From assembly GCA_039816045.1 (NCBI GenBank), contig JBCBYB010000008.1:1-64000 (forward strand): a DNA stretch of 64,000 nt, written 5' to 3'. This DNA is from Thermohalobaculum sp039816045 (GTDB lineage: Bacteria; Pseudomonadota; Alphaproteobacteria; Rhodobacterales; Rhodobacteraceae). Both the position numbers and the translations under genes were made by a program. Below the pieces are notes generated by a model that worked only from the letters and a program-made list of their open reading frames with translations, was not told where the DNA came from and did no database searches. Numbering within the stretch: position 1 is the stretch's first letter; each line of letters opens with the position of its first letter. Below are positions 25,447 to 34,739 of this stretch, piece after piece.

Positions 25447-26123
25447 AGCGCATCGCTCGCCGCCTCGATCCGCGACTCAACCTTAACCATGGTTGCTTCG
25501 ATCTCCGAGGGAACAGGAAGGGTTTCGAGGAACGATACGACCGCCGACCCCGGGTGCTTTGCCACGCCACGGCGAGGCCAGACTTTGCCCGCGTTGGTCG
25601 CCACGAGCACGATCGGCGCATCCAGCGCTTCGGCAATCACGGCGGCTCCTTTGCGATAGGGCGCTGAGGCTCCCGGGGCCACCCTAGTCCCCTGTGGATA
25701 GACCACCACCTGGCCAGGAGCGGCGGAGAACGCCTCGACAAGCCCACTCATCGCCCCGCCGCGGCCTGAGCGGTCGACAGGCACGGCCCCCGTTCGCATG
25801 GCATAGAACCCGAAGACCGGCGCCCGCGTCAGCTCCCGCTTCATCACAAACCGCGCCTCCGGCAACACATTGTATAGCATCAACACGTCGAGCAGGGACT
25901 GGTGTTTGGCCGCCACCACCACACGCCCGGCGGGCACGGTCCCCCGGATCTCAAGCCGGATGCCACACAGCCCCCGGAGCATGGCGAAGGCAATTCGGTT
26001 ATGGAGCTTCATCCACGCCCGGGTGTGCGCCTCGGACCACAGCAACACAACGCCGAGGACCCCCATCACGGCCATCAGCCCATAGAAACAGACCGTGAAG
26101 AGCGCCCCGCGCAGCCAGGCCAT
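25443..26123 (-). CDS. plsC: 1-acyl-sn-glycerol-3-phosphate acyltransferase
   Basis: A 226-residue membrane-bound acyltransferase making phosphatidic acid. An N-terminal hydrophobic helix (residues 5-30) precedes the HX4D catalytic motif in KHQSLLDVL, followed by the FVMKRELTRAPVFGFY block and VVVYPQGTR, which corresponds to the substrate-binding EGTR motif with Gln in place of Glu. It lies three bases after ftsX, so it is probably in the ftsEX operon. Confidence 0.9.
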   Translation of the reverse strand: MAWLRGALFTVCFYGLMAVMGVLGVVLLWSEAHTRAWMKLHNRIAFAMLRGLCGIRLEIRGTVPAGRVVVAAKHQSLLDVLMLYNVLPEARFVMKRELTRAPVFGFYAMRTGAVPVDRSGRGGAMSGLVEAFSAAPGQVVVYPQGTRVAPGASAPYRKGAAVIAEALDAPIVLVATNAGKVWPRRGVAKHPGSAVVSFLETLPVPSEIEATMVKVESRIEAASDAL

Positions 26124-26126
26124 GGC

Positions 26127-27008
26127 TCAGATCATCTGGCCGAGGACGACCCGGACCGAAATGCGCGCCGTCAGCCAGGCAATCAAGGCACTGGCAAGCG
26201 GCACTCCGATCGCGATGAAGATACGGCCCTCCAAGCTTGGCAAGAGTGCGGCGGGGATCGCCTCCGATGGCAAGGCCGAAAGAGCAAGCAGTGCCGCGCC
26301 CGTCCCCAACATCCCGCCGGCCAGCCCGCGCATCGCCAGACGCCAGACGAAAGCATTGGCGATGTAGCGGTCCTGCCCCCCGATCAGACGCACCACGCGC
26401 ACGATGTCGAGATGTGCCGAAAGGGTCGCCCGCACGGCCAGAGCAACCATCCCTGCCGCCGCGAGGGCAACCAAGGCGGTCGCCGCCCATGCAATGCCTC
26501 CAAGCGTCGAGATCGCGTCCGAGAGCGGACCGCGCCAAACCGCATGGTCGTCATAGACCGCATCCGGAACCGACTGAGCAAGCTGCCGGACAAGCGCCTC
26601 TCGATCCGGGCCTCGTCCAGCGAGTTCAAGATCGATCAGGCGCGGCGCCGGAAGCTCATCCAAACCAGACAGATCTCCAAGCCAAGGTTCGAGGAGAGCC
26701 GCCTGCTCCGCATCGCTGAGCGGGCGCGCCTCCAGAATGCCGGGCGTTTCCCGTAGGATCTCAAGCGCTTGCTGGACCGCCGCATCCTGTGTCTCCGGCG
26801 CACCGCCCACGCGGACGGTGGCAAGACCGGCCAACTCGCCCTCCCACCCGCGCGCGACCGTACCCGCAGCCATCGCCGCAATCAGTGTACAGACCGCGAG
26901 AAAACTCATGGAGAGCGCCGCCATTGTCGTCAGGGGCGCCGTCCAACCGCTCATCGGCACGATCGGCGGCAGATCACCCGGGGTCAATACGCGCACCGAC
27001 CGCGTCAT
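26127..27008 (-). CDS. ftsX: cell division protein FtsX
   Basis: A 293-residue membrane protein with the FtsX layout: a first transmembrane helix at about 27-48, a periplasmic domain (50-155), then three more helices near 170-190, 215-240 and 262-285. It pairs with FtsE as an ABC-type complex that activates peptidoglycan hydrolases at the septum. It overlaps ftsE by four bases (ATGA). Confidence 0.92.
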   Translation of the reverse strand: MTRSVRVLTPGDLPPIVPMSGWTAPLTTMAALSMSFLAVCTLIAAMAAGTVARGWEGELAGLATVRVGGAPETQDAAVQQALEILRETPGILEARPLSDAEQAALLEPWLGDLSGLDELPAPRLIDLELAGRGPDREALVRQLAQSVPDAVYDDHAVWRGPLSDAISTLGGIAWAATALVALAAAGMVALAVRATLSAHLDIVRVVRLIGGQDRYIANAFVWRLAMRGLAGGMLGTGAALLALSALPSEAIPAALLPSLEGRIFIAIGVPLASALIAWLTARISVRVVLGQMI

Positions 27009-27703
27009 AGCTCGCTCGTCCCGACCGAGAGTGTCCCGTCCGCGATCCGCAGGAGCCGCGCGGGTACCAGACCGCGCATCGACCGGATCATCCCAAGGTC
27101 GTGCGTTGCAACAACAACCGTTTTACCGAGTTTGTTGAGCTCCAGGAGCAATCGGAGGATCCGCCCGCCCATCTCGGGATCGACGTTCCCAGTGGGCTCA
27201 TCGGCCAGTATCAGATCTGGCGAATTGATCACGGCTCGCGCGATGGCCGCCCTTTGCTTCTCCCCGGCCGAGAGTTCCGGAGGATAGGCATCCACACGTT
27301 TCGACAAGCCGACCCACTTGATCAATTCTGCGACATCGGCCTCATAATCTTGCACCCGATGGCCGGCGACCCTAAGCGGCAAGGCGATGTTCTGGACGAC
27401 GGTCATGTGATCGAGCAGCCGGAACTCCTGGAACACGATCCCGATGCGGCGCCGCAAGAGGGGGATCTCGCGGCGGTCCATTTCGTTCGGATCTTCGCCA
27501 AAGAGCGTCAGTCGGCCAGTTTCGGGCAGATGCTCAAGATACAAGAGCTTAAGCAGCGTCGTCTTCCCGGCCCCCGACGGTCCCGTCAGGAAATGGAAAG
27601 ATCCCGCCTCCACCTCAAGGTCGAGATCGAACAGCGCCCTCTGACCGCCATAGCCGAAGCTCACACCCTCGAGCGAAATCATCGCGCCCGCCAACTGGTC
27701 CAT
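27005..27703 (-). CDS. ftsE: cell division ATP-binding protein FtsE
   Basis: A 232-residue ABC ATPase. Walker A is GPSGAGKTT, the Q-loop lies in GIVFQEFRLLDHMTV, the signature is LSAGEKQRAAIARA and Walker B is LILADEPTGN, followed by the H-loop VVATHDLGMI. The open frame extends upstream to a TTG at 27742, but the extra residues are not FtsE-like; I chose the ATG at 27703, which follows AAAGGGGCAGG at twelve bases. An ATG at 27682 is also possible. Confidence 0.93.
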   Translation of the reverse strand: MDQLAGAMISLEGVSFGYGGQRALFDLDLEVEAGSFHFLTGPSGAGKTTLLKLLYLEHLPETGRLTLFGEDPNEMDRREIPLLRRRIGIVFQEFRLLDHMTVVQNIALPLRVAGHRVQDYEADVAELIKWVGLSKRVDAYPPELSAGEKQRAAIARAVINSPDLILADEPTGNVDPEMGGRILRLLLELNKLGKTVVVATHDLGMIRSMRGLVPARLLRIADGTLSVGTSEL

Positions 27704-27824
27704 CCCTCGCGCGAGCCTGCCCCTTTCACAGCACACAGGCAACCTTAGTCCCGCGGTTTATCTTGCAGATATCGCTTCGCTTTCATACCTTCACGTCCGC
27801 ATGTGGCAGGACAGGAGACACAGC

Positions 27825-28580
27825 ATGGTTGAGATCGAATGTCCAAATTGTGGGGCGCGGTATCAGGTTCCGGCGGAAGCGTTGGGGGCGAATGGTCGGG
27901 ATGTGACCTGCTCGTCGTGCGGAAACATCTGGCATGCCATGCCGATCGAGGAGGGACCGATCGACGTCTCTGCGATCGGCGTCCAAACGCAGCCCCCGCG
28001 GCGCTCGGCCCAGATGGCAGAGATTCGCCAGATGTTGGATCAAGTCCAGCGTGGGGATGAGCGCCAGTCCGGCGGCTTCGCAGCGGAGAAATGGAGCGGC
28101 GACGAGGACGGCACCGTCGCCCGAGGCCGCGAGGATGTTCGCCGCGCCGTCTTCGGCCAAAACTATGACGACGAAGACGACGAGATCGAGCGGACGGAGA
28201 GCTTCCTAAGGGATCGCGCGGGGCGCGGCGGTCAGTCGGCGCGGCTGCGCGCAGTCGGCTCCGATGGAACGCGCGAGACCGATGGCGCCGGTCAGCGCAA
28301 GCGCATGATGTCTAAGCACCGCCGACGCCATCGCAAGTTCGAAGAGGCCAAGCGGCGCGGGACCGGTGCAGGCCTGACAGGGTTTGTCTTCGTGGCCCTG
28401 GTGCTTGGCACTCTGACTGCGCTCTACACCTTCAAGGACCAGATTGGAGCGCGGATCCCCGGAACGCAGGCATCTCTTGATACCTACGCTTTGGTTGTCG
28501 ATGATCTCCGAGCAGGATTGCAGGCTCGCCTGGGCGGTATCGAAGGCTCAATCGAAGATCTGGGCGGTGACGAGGGCTGA
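27825..28580 (+). CDS. MJ0042-type zinc-ribbon membrane protein
   Basis: A 251-residue protein. The N-terminal zinc ribbon has Cys6, Cys9, Cys29 and Cys32 (IECPNCG and TCSSCG), as in MJ0042-type domains of alphaproteobacteria. A long charged, likely disordered region (40-180) includes an acidic cluster and a strongly basic RKRMMSKHRRRHRKFEE stretch. One transmembrane helix follows near 188-208, with a short distal tail. The ATG used here has AGGAGA six bases upstream; an in-frame ATG at 27801 lacks one. It is divergent from ftsEX. Confidence 0.82.
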   Translation: MVEIECPNCGARYQVPAEALGANGRDVTCSSCGNIWHAMPIEEGPIDVSAIGVQTQPPRRSAQMAEIRQMLDQVQRGDERQSGGFAAEKWSGDEDGTVARGREDVRRAVFGQNYDDEDDEIERTESFLRDRAGRGGQSARLRAVGSDGTRETDGAGQRKRMMSKHRRRHRKFEEAKRRGTGAGLTGFVFVALVLGTLTALYTFKDQIGARIPGTQASLDTYALVVDDLRAGLQARLGGIEGSIEDLGGDEG

Positions 28581-28635
28581 CAGCGGCGCCCTTTGACGCA
28601 CATCGACAGATAAAGACGGCGCTGCAGTGGCGTCG

Positions 28636-31230
28636 TCAAAACTGTTCGAGCAATCTCTCAAGATACCGCAGTTCGATTTCCGGACGCGCCTGGTCTGCTG
28701 AGCGGCGGCGCAATTCCTCCAACAGCTCACGGGCTCGATCGATCAGCGCTTGGTTTGGAACCTCGGTGCTGCTGCCGTCGATTGCCCCATAGGCACCCGC
28801 AGGCCGGTCGAAGGGATCCATCGCCCGCTGATCCTGGGCGCGGCCCGGTCCGTCGCGGCGGCCGTCGGCGCCGGTCTGTCCCTGACCGTTCTGCACCGCT
28901 TCGGAAAGAGCCTGAGCCCCGTCATTGAGGCTGTCCAGCGCGTCCATCTGATCCTGGAGCGCATCGCCAGTCGAATTCCCCTCAAGATCATCGCGTGCCT
29001 GGCCCATGGACCCTTCGGCGTTCTCTAGCGCCCGCTGGGCCCCGTCCATCCCCTCGCCACCGCCGAGCTGACCGCGCAGCTCCTCAATGGCCTGGCGCAA
29101 CGCTTCCTGCTCCGCGGCGAGGCGGCCGTTCTCCGAGTGCGTGCCACCTCGGTTCCCGCCTTCGCCCGCCTGCCCTTGCTGTTGTCCCTGTCCCGGCTGC
29201 TGGCCCTGGCCCGGTTGGTTCGACTGACCCTGCTGGCCCGGCTGCTGGCCGCGTTGACCCTGTTGGCCCTGCTGCCCCTGACGGCGCTGCTGGCGCAGCT
29301 CGTCGAAGGTCTCGTCGGCCAGGCTCTGCTGGCGCTGGATCATCTCTTGAAGCTGCTGCAAAGCCTGCTCACCCGGGCTCTGACCCTGCTGCCCGCGACC
29401 AGCCTGAAGATTCTCCAGCATCTGGCTGAGCTGCGAGAGCATATCGCGCGCCTGGTCGCGCAGGCCGGACTCCGCCTGCTGCTGGAGCTGGTTGAGCAGG
29501 TCCTCAAGGTCCTGACGCGAGAGCTCCTGGTTGTTCGAGCCCGGCTGTTGCTGTTGCTGCATAGCGTCCGGGTTCTGGAGCGCCTGTCGCATCATCTCCT
29601 GCAGATACTCGTTGATCGCCTGGCGAAGCTCATCGATTGCGGCCGCGATCTCCTCATCCGTTCCGCTCTCGAGCGCCGACCGAAGCCGCTCCTCCGCCTC
29701 GCGCAACCGCTCCAGCGCCGAGGCCATGTCTCCGCTCTCAAGCGCAAGGGCCGCACGCCACAGGAACTCCGCAACCTCCGGAACTTGATCGCCCAGCCGG
29801 TCCTCAACCAATGCCGGGGCAAGCCGCCGCATCGCGAGCCGGACCGCGAGATAGGCCGCCACGTGCTCGTCGAAGACCTCGTCAGGAAACCGCGTCACGG
29901 CCTGCACGGTGTCCAGCACATGTTCGGCCGACGCATAGTCCGTGATCAACTCCCGGCGCTGTTCGGCAAGCGCGCGGGCTAACGGATCGGTAAAGCGCCG
30001 CTCCGGCAGACGCATCCGATAGGGCTCGGTCGCGGCTTGCTGGCCCGCCGCATCCTCGGCATGGAGCGTGACGAACACCTCCGCTCCCGCCCATGGATGG
30101 TCGGTGAGGTCGCGAATCGCGAGGTCCGTCACCTCCCTCGGATCGCCCGAGATCGGCAACGGCAGGGCGAACTCGATGGGATCGACCTCCATGCGCTCTT
30201 CGGCGTCGTTTGCCAGATCGATCGTCACCCAAGCCGCGACCACTCCATGATCATCGCGCGCCACGAACGGCACCTCAAGCGCCCGAGTGAGGGCGGCGCG
30301 CGGCGGCTCCGGCGATTCGATCTCCGGTGGCGCGTCCGGGGTCATGGTGATCTGCCAGCTGGCGAGCGGAGCCTCCGTGTCGCCGACGGTGATCGCGCCG
30401 GACCGGGCGAGAACACCCGTCGTCTCGAACAGCCCGCCTCCGAGGGAGACGAGCGCCGCCGGTGGGTCCAGTCCCTCCGCCGCCAAGGCAGGCGGCTCCG
30501 TCATTCCGGTGGCGCGGATGGTGATCTCGGTTCCCTGGGGCAGCGTCAACGGGCCATTCGTGACCGCGCGACGGCTAAGCAGCACAGTCTCCTCACCGGT
30601 GTAGGCGGGTGGCACAGCCCACGCCTCAACCCCCGGCGTCAGGGCAATCGCGCTGTCGCCCGAAGCGACGACCGCCCCCGGGGTCACGGCAGTCGCGAGC
30701 CGCTCACCCGTCAGATCACCGGCCGAGAGTATTGCGCCGCCCAGCGCTGTCACGGCGAAGAGCCGCAACGCCCAGCGGTCCCGAGGAGCCAGGCGAAGAT
30801 CCGGTTTCGCCGCTTGAAGAGCCTCTGCCGATGCCTCGGCCCGGCGTTGATGCTCGATCCAGAGAGCGCGGGCCACACCGTCGCCGCCGGTCGCGAGACT
30901 ATCGCTCATGGTGGCCAGCGGACGCATCGGATCGCTCGCATCAAGACGAGCCATGGCCAATTGACGCCGCGGGCGCTTGAAGTCCCAGAAGCCGTAGACC
31001 AGAGCCCCGAGCACACTGCCTGCAGCCACCCCGAGACCAATGCGATGCCAGAGCGGGCCGAGCACTTCGAACCCTCCGGCAATCACGAACGCCAGGAGCA
31101 AACACGAAACCGTGAACAGCGGCCAGAGCGCGCGCATCAAAGCTTCGATCCACAGCGTTCCCTGGGTCAGCCCGATCAACCGCCGAAACTTTCGGCTCAA
31201 TCCGCGTGGTCTGCTCAGAAAATCAGCCAT
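28636..31230 (-). CDS. DUF4175 (TIGR02302-type) membrane protein
   Basis: An 864-residue protein typical of alphaproteobacteria. Two transmembrane helices lie near residues 32-55 and 62-85, another near 150-168, and a large domain with beta-sandwich segments follows (to about 450). Helical repeats come next, then a striking Gln/Gly/Pro-rich stretch at about 555-690 (QQGQQGQRGQQPGQQGQ). The ending FDRPAGAYGAIDGSSTEVPN and ERLLEQF is conserved in the family. It starts 38 bases after lysA, probably in the argH-lptM-lysA operon. Function is unknown; an envelope role is likely from the topology. Confidence 0.88.
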   Translation of the reverse strand: MADFLSRPRGLSRKFRRLIGLTQGTLWIEALMRALWPLFTVSCLLLAFVIAGGFEVLGPLWHRIGLGVAAGSVLGALVYGFWDFKRPRRQLAMARLDASDPMRPLATMSDSLATGGDGVARALWIEHQRRAEASAEALQAAKPDLRLAPRDRWALRLFAVTALGGAILSAGDLTGERLATAVTPGAVVASGDSAIALTPGVEAWAVPPAYTGEETVLLSRRAVTNGPLTLPQGTEITIRATGMTEPPALAAEGLDPPAALVSLGGGLFETTGVLARSGAITVGDTEAPLASWQITMTPDAPPEIESPEPPRAALTRALEVPFVARDDHGVVAAWVTIDLANDAEERMEVDPIEFALPLPISGDPREVTDLAIRDLTDHPWAGAEVFVTLHAEDAAGQQAATEPYRMRLPERRFTDPLARALAEQRRELITDYASAEHVLDTVQAVTRFPDEVFDEHVAAYLAVRLAMRRLAPALVEDRLGDQVPEVAEFLWRAALALESGDMASALERLREAEERLRSALESGTDEEIAAAIDELRQAINEYLQEMMRQALQNPDAMQQQQQPGSNNQELSRQDLEDLLNQLQQQAESGLRDQARDMLSQLSQMLENLQAGRGQQGQSPGEQALQQLQEMIQRQQSLADETFDELRQQRRQGQQGQQGQRGQQPGQQGQSNQPGQGQQPGQGQQQGQAGEGGNRGGTHSENGRLAAEQEALRQAIEELRGQLGGGEGMDGAQRALENAEGSMGQARDDLEGNSTGDALQDQMDALDSLNDGAQALSEAVQNGQGQTGADGRRDGPGRAQDQRAMDPFDRPAGAYGAIDGSSTEVPNQALIDRARELLEELRRRSADQARPEIELRYLERLLEQF

Positions 31231-31268
31231 TTAGCGCCCTGATTTCACGGCCGGCGCAGCCGCCGGCG

Positions 31269-32543
31269 TCATCCGTTGGTGATCCATCCGGGCAGCGTAT
31301 CACGCCCGATGATCTCCTCCAATGTGGGCCTTGCTCGGATCACGGCAAACTCATCGCCGCGGACCAGGACCTCCGGGATGAGCGGGCGCGTATTGTACTC
31401 CGAAGACATTACAGCCCCGTAAGCGCCCGCCGAGCGGAAGGCGACGAGATCTCCGGCGTCGAGTTCAGGCAGAGGCCGGGCGGTCGCGAAGAGATCACCG
31501 GTCTCGCAGACGGGGCCAACCACATCCATCGGGCCTACGGGCGCGCCAGGAGCGGGTTCCATCACCGCCACGATGTCGTGCCAGGCCTCGTACATCGCGG
31601 GCCGGATGAGGTCGTTCATCGCCGCATCGAGGATCAGGAACCTGCGGTCCGCCCCTTGCTTGCAGTAGATTGTGCGCGACAGCAGAACCCCCGCATTGCC
31701 CGCGATCAGGCGGCCGGGCTCGATCTCGATCTCACAGCCTAGATCGCCGACCGTCCGGCGGATCACCGCGCCGTAGTCGAAGGGCAGGGGCGGGGCGGTG
31801 TTCGACTGCTGGTAGGGGATGCCAAGACCGCCTCCGAGATCGAGCCGGCTGACGCTGTGGCCCGCCGCACGCAGCTGGCGGGTGAGATCGGCGACCCGAC
31901 GAAACGCCGCCTCGAAGGGCTCAAGCCCCGAAAGCTGAGAGCCGATATGCACGTCGAGGCCCACGGGTTCGAGCCCCGGCATCTCCGCCGCCATGGCATA
32001 GAGCTGCGGCGCGTCTCCGATCGGGATGCCGAACTTGGTCTCCGCCATGCCTGTGGAGATCTTGGCGTGGGTCTCGGGGTCGACATCCGGGTTCACCCGA
32101 AGCGCAATCTTCGCCCGCTGGCCGAGTCGCACCGCAACGTCGTTGAGCAGCATCAGCTCGGGCCGGCTCTCGACATTGAAATGGCGGATCCCGGCGGCGA
32201 GGGCAGCCTCCATCTCTTTGGCGGTCTTGCCGACGCCCGAGAACACGATCTTTTCGGTTGGGACCCCTGCGGCCAGGGCGCGGGCGAGTTCGCCACCCGA
32301 AACCACATCTGCCCCCGCCCCCAGCCGTGCGAGGGTCGCAATGACCGCCTGGTTGGAGTTCGCCTTCAACGCATAGCAGATCAGGTGATCGAGGCCCGAA
32401 AGCGCCTCCTCAAACACCCGGTAATGCCGCTCAAGCGTCGCGGTCGAGTAGACATAGACCGGCGTGCCCACCTCCTCGGCGATCCGCGAGAGCGGCACGT
32501 CCTCGGCATGGAGCTGCCCGTCCCGATAGCTAAAGTGATCCAC
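31269..32543 (-). CDS. lysA: diaminopimelate decarboxylase
   Basis: A 424-residue fold-type III PLP enzyme making L-lysine from meso-diaminopimelate. The PLP lysine is in ICYALKANSNQAV near residue 60. Other conserved segments are VSGGELARAL, LDVHIGSQLSG, LDLGGGLGIPY, IEIEPGRLIAGNAG and the active-site Cys in VGPVCETGD. It begins three bases after the lptM stop and continues toward DUF4175. Confidence 0.96.
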   Translation of the reverse strand: MDHFSYRDGQLHAEDVPLSRIAEEVGTPVYVYSTATLERHYRVFEEALSGLDHLICYALKANSNQAVIATLARLGAGADVVSGGELARALAAGVPTEKIVFSGVGKTAKEMEAALAAGIRHFNVESRPELMLLNDVAVRLGQRAKIALRVNPDVDPETHAKISTGMAETKFGIPIGDAPQLYAMAAEMPGLEPVGLDVHIGSQLSGLEPFEAAFRRVADLTRQLRAAGHSVSRLDLGGGLGIPYQQSNTAPPLPFDYGAVIRRTVGDLGCEIEIEPGRLIAGNAGVLLSRTIYCKQGADRRFLILDAAMNDLIRPAMYEAWHDIVAVMEPAPGAPVGPMDVVGPVCETGDLFATARPLPELDAGDLVAFRSAGAYGAVMSSEYNTRPLIPEVLVRGDEFAVIRARPTLEEIIGRDTLPGWITNG

Positions 32544-32546
32544 GGC

Positions 32547-32672
32547 TTATTCCTCGGTCGGGCGTTCTTCGGTGGTCTCGACAGGCGGCTTGGGGTTCCC
32601 TTTCTTACCGCAGCCGCTGAGAGCGAGGGCAGCGGCGGCCGCAACCGCAATCGCAAAGGCTGCCCCCCTCAT
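32547..32672 (-). CDS. lptM: small lipoprotein, LptM/YifL-like
   Basis: A 41-residue lipoprotein. Residues 1-20 form a signal peptide ending in the lipobox LSGC, with the lipidated Cys at 21, followed by GKKGNPKPP and an acidic end (TTEERPTEE). In E. coli LptM, encoded beside lysine-pathway genes, helps assemble the LPS translocon LptD/LptE. The start overlaps the argH stop by four bases (ATGA) and the stop is three bases before lysA, so it is coupled in argH-lptM-lysA. Its short length makes it easy to miss. Confidence 0.85.
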   Translation of the reverse strand: MRGAAFAIAVAAAAALALSGCGKKGNPKPPVETTEERPTEE

Positions 32673-34099
32673 GCCAAACGCTCCCGCCAGCGGGCGATCT
32701 GGGCGCGCACCTGGGCGGGCGCAGTGCCCCCATAGCTCGCGCGGCTCGCGACCGAGGCCTCGACGCTCAGCACATCATAGACTGCCTCGGTGATCCGCGG
32801 CTCGATCTCCTGGAGCGCCGAGAGCGGCAGATCCGGCAGACCGACGCCCGCCGCCTCCGCAGCCGCCACCGCACGGCCGGTCACATGGTGCGCCTCGCGG
32901 AACGGCATGCCCAGCGTGCGCACCAGCCAATCCGCCAAATCGGTCGCCGTCGAGAACCCGGCCCCTGCCGCTTCCCGCAGCCGTTCAGCGTTGGGTTCCA
33001 TGTCCCGCACCATTCCCGTCATCGCGGCAAGGCTGAGAGCCAGCGCATCGGCCGCGTCGAAGACCGGCTCCTTATCCTCCTGCATGTCCTTGGAATAGGT
33101 CATCGGCAGCCCCTTCATGACCGTCACCAACGCGATCAGCGCCCCGGAGATCCGGCCAATCTTGGCGCGCACAAGCTCCGCCGCATCCGGGTTGCGCTTT
33201 TGCGGCATGATCGAGGAACCGGTGGAAAATTTGTCCGACAGCCGGACAAAGCGGAACTGCGCCGAGCACCAGATGACCAGTTCTTCCGCGAGGCGAGAGA
33301 GATGCATTGCGGTGATCGTCGCCGCGGAGAGGAACTCCAACGCGAAGTCCCTGTCTGCCACAGCATCCAGCGAGTTGGCCGAGGGCCGGTCGAAGCCAAG
33401 CGCGGCCGCCGTCATGTCCCGGTCGATGGCGAACCCGGTGCCCGCCAGCGCCGCCGCCCCGAGGGGACACTCGTTCATTCGGGCGCGTGCATCGCGGATG
33501 CGGCTCCGGTCGCGGTCCAGCATCTCGGCGTAAGCGAGCATATGGTGGCCCCAGGTCACCGGCTGTGCGGATTGGAGATGGGTGAAGCCAGGCATCACGA
33601 TGTCCGCTCCCGCCTCTGCCTGATCGACCAAGGCACCGATTAATTCGGTGAGCGCCACGAAGGTATCGTCCATCTCGCGGCGCACCCAGAGGCGGAAATC
33701 GGTGGCCACCTGATCATTCCGCGAGCGTGCGGTGTGCAGGCGACCGGCCGCAGGGCCGATCAGCTCCGCCAACCGAGCTTCGACGTTCATGTGAATGTCC
33801 TCGAGCGCGGTCGAAAACGCGAACTCGCCCCGCTCGATCTCTCCGGCGATCTGAACCAGCCCGGCATCGATGGCCGCGCGATCCTCCTCCGCGATGATCC
33901 CCGTGGCCGCCAGCATCGCCGCATGGGCCCGGCTGCCGGCGATGTCCTCGGGCGCGAAACGCTGGTCGAACCCGATGGACGCATTGATCGCGGCCATGAT
34001 CGCGTCCGGACCATCGGCGAAGCGCCCTCCCCACATCGTGTTCGCAGACCCAGCCGCTGACGCTTGGTCCCCCGCCTCCGCTCGCCTATCTTCCCTCAC
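32669..34099 (-). CDS. argH: argininosuccinate lyase
   Basis: A 476-residue enzyme releasing arginine and fumarate from argininosuccinate. The family start MWGGRFADGPD is at residue 22. The fumarase-superfamily signature GSSIMPQKRNPDAAE with the catalytic Ser loop, TARSRNDQVATDFRLW and PGFTHLQSAQPVTWGHH are all present. The upstream GTG at 34099 has GAGG in front; ATG 34036 gives the canonical N-terminus but has no RBS, so the extra 21 residues are uncertain. It is divergent from tlpA, with only 29 bases between. Confidence 0.96.
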   Translation of the reverse strand: MREDRRAEAGDQASAAGSANTMWGGRFADGPDAIMAAINASIGFDQRFAPEDIAGSRAHAAMLAATGIIAEEDRAAIDAGLVQIAGEIERGEFAFSTALEDIHMNVEARLAELIGPAAGRLHTARSRNDQVATDFRLWVRREMDDTFVALTELIGALVDQAEAGADIVMPGFTHLQSAQPVTWGHHMLAYAEMLDRDRSRIRDARARMNECPLGAAALAGTGFAIDRDMTAAALGFDRPSANSLDAVADRDFALEFLSAATITAMHLSRLAEELVIWCSAQFRFVRLSDKFSTGSSIMPQKRNPDAAELVRAKIGRISGALIALVTVMKGLPMTYSKDMQEDKEPVFDAADALALSLAAMTGMVRDMEPNAERLREAAGAGFSTATDLADWLVRTLGMPFREAHHVTGRAVAAAEAAGVGLPDLPLSALQEIEPRITEAVYDVLSVEASVASRASYGGTAPAQVRAQIARWRERLA

Positions 34100-34128
34100 C
34101 GTGCACCTCGTCAGATCCGGAGACCGCC

Positions 34129-34737
34129 ATGGCCACTCTCACCAGACGTTCCGCCGCCCGGCGGACAGCCGCCCTCGCGCTCAGCGCTCTGCTATACGCG
34201 GCGGCGGGCGCCACTGCAAACACCGCGCATGCGGCTGACACGGCTGCACTGAAAGCTCTGGCGACCGGCGCGATGAGCAAGCTCGTGATCCACAACGAAC
34301 CCCGCGAGGCACCCAAGGCTGCGTTTGTCGATCAGGACGGCAACGAGATCACGCTGGCGGATTTCGAGGGCAAGGTCGCGGTGGTGAACTTCTGGGCGAC
34401 CTGGTGCCCACCTTGCCGCGCCGAGATGCCGTCGCTCGACCGGCTGGAGGCGGAGATCTCGGACGAAGGCGGGGTCGTGATCGCCCTCTCGACGGACTTC
34501 GGATCGCTCGACAAGCCGGCGGCGTTCTATCAGGAGGTTGGTCTCACCCATCTCGGCCTCTACCACGACCGGTCGCGGACGGTAGCCCGGGAAGCCGCGG
34601 TGCTCGGCCTGCCCGTCACCCTAATCATCGACCCCGAGGGCCTGGAGGTCGGTCGCCTGGTCGGGGATGCCCATTGGGACAGCCCCGAAGCCGTCGCGGT
34701 GGTACGCGCCCTCAGCGTGCAAGGCACCGGCGGCTGA
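34129..34737 (+). CDS. tlpA: TlpA-like thiol:disulfide interchange protein
   Basis: A 202-residue periplasmic reductant of the TlpA/ResA/DsbE group. A signal peptide covers residues 1-36 (arginine-rich start, cleavage after AHA). The redox motif WCPPC has Cys93 and Cys96 in VNFWATWCPPCRAEMPSL, and the cis-Pro lies in LGLPVTLIIDPEG. Members reduce cytochrome c or oxidase assembly proteins; the partner here is unknown. It is convergent with the cytochrome b561 gene, two bases apart. Confidence 0.9.
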   Translation: MATLTRRSAARRTAALALSALLYAAAGATANTAHAADTAALKALATGAMSKLVIHNEPREAPKAAFVDQDGNEITLADFEGKVAVVNFWATWCPPCRAEMPSLDRLEAEISDEGGVVIALSTDFGSLDKPAAFYQEVGLTHLGLYHDRSRTVAREAAVLGLPVTLIIDPEGLEVGRLVGDAHWDSPEAVAVVRALSVQGTGG

Positions 34738-34739
34738 GC

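Noticed and set aside
29130..29400. Repetitive CTG/CCTGGC-rich DNA that might be a repeat array
   Set aside because: It encodes the Gln/Gly/Pro-rich stretch of the DUF4175 protein in frame; codon-level repetition explains it.
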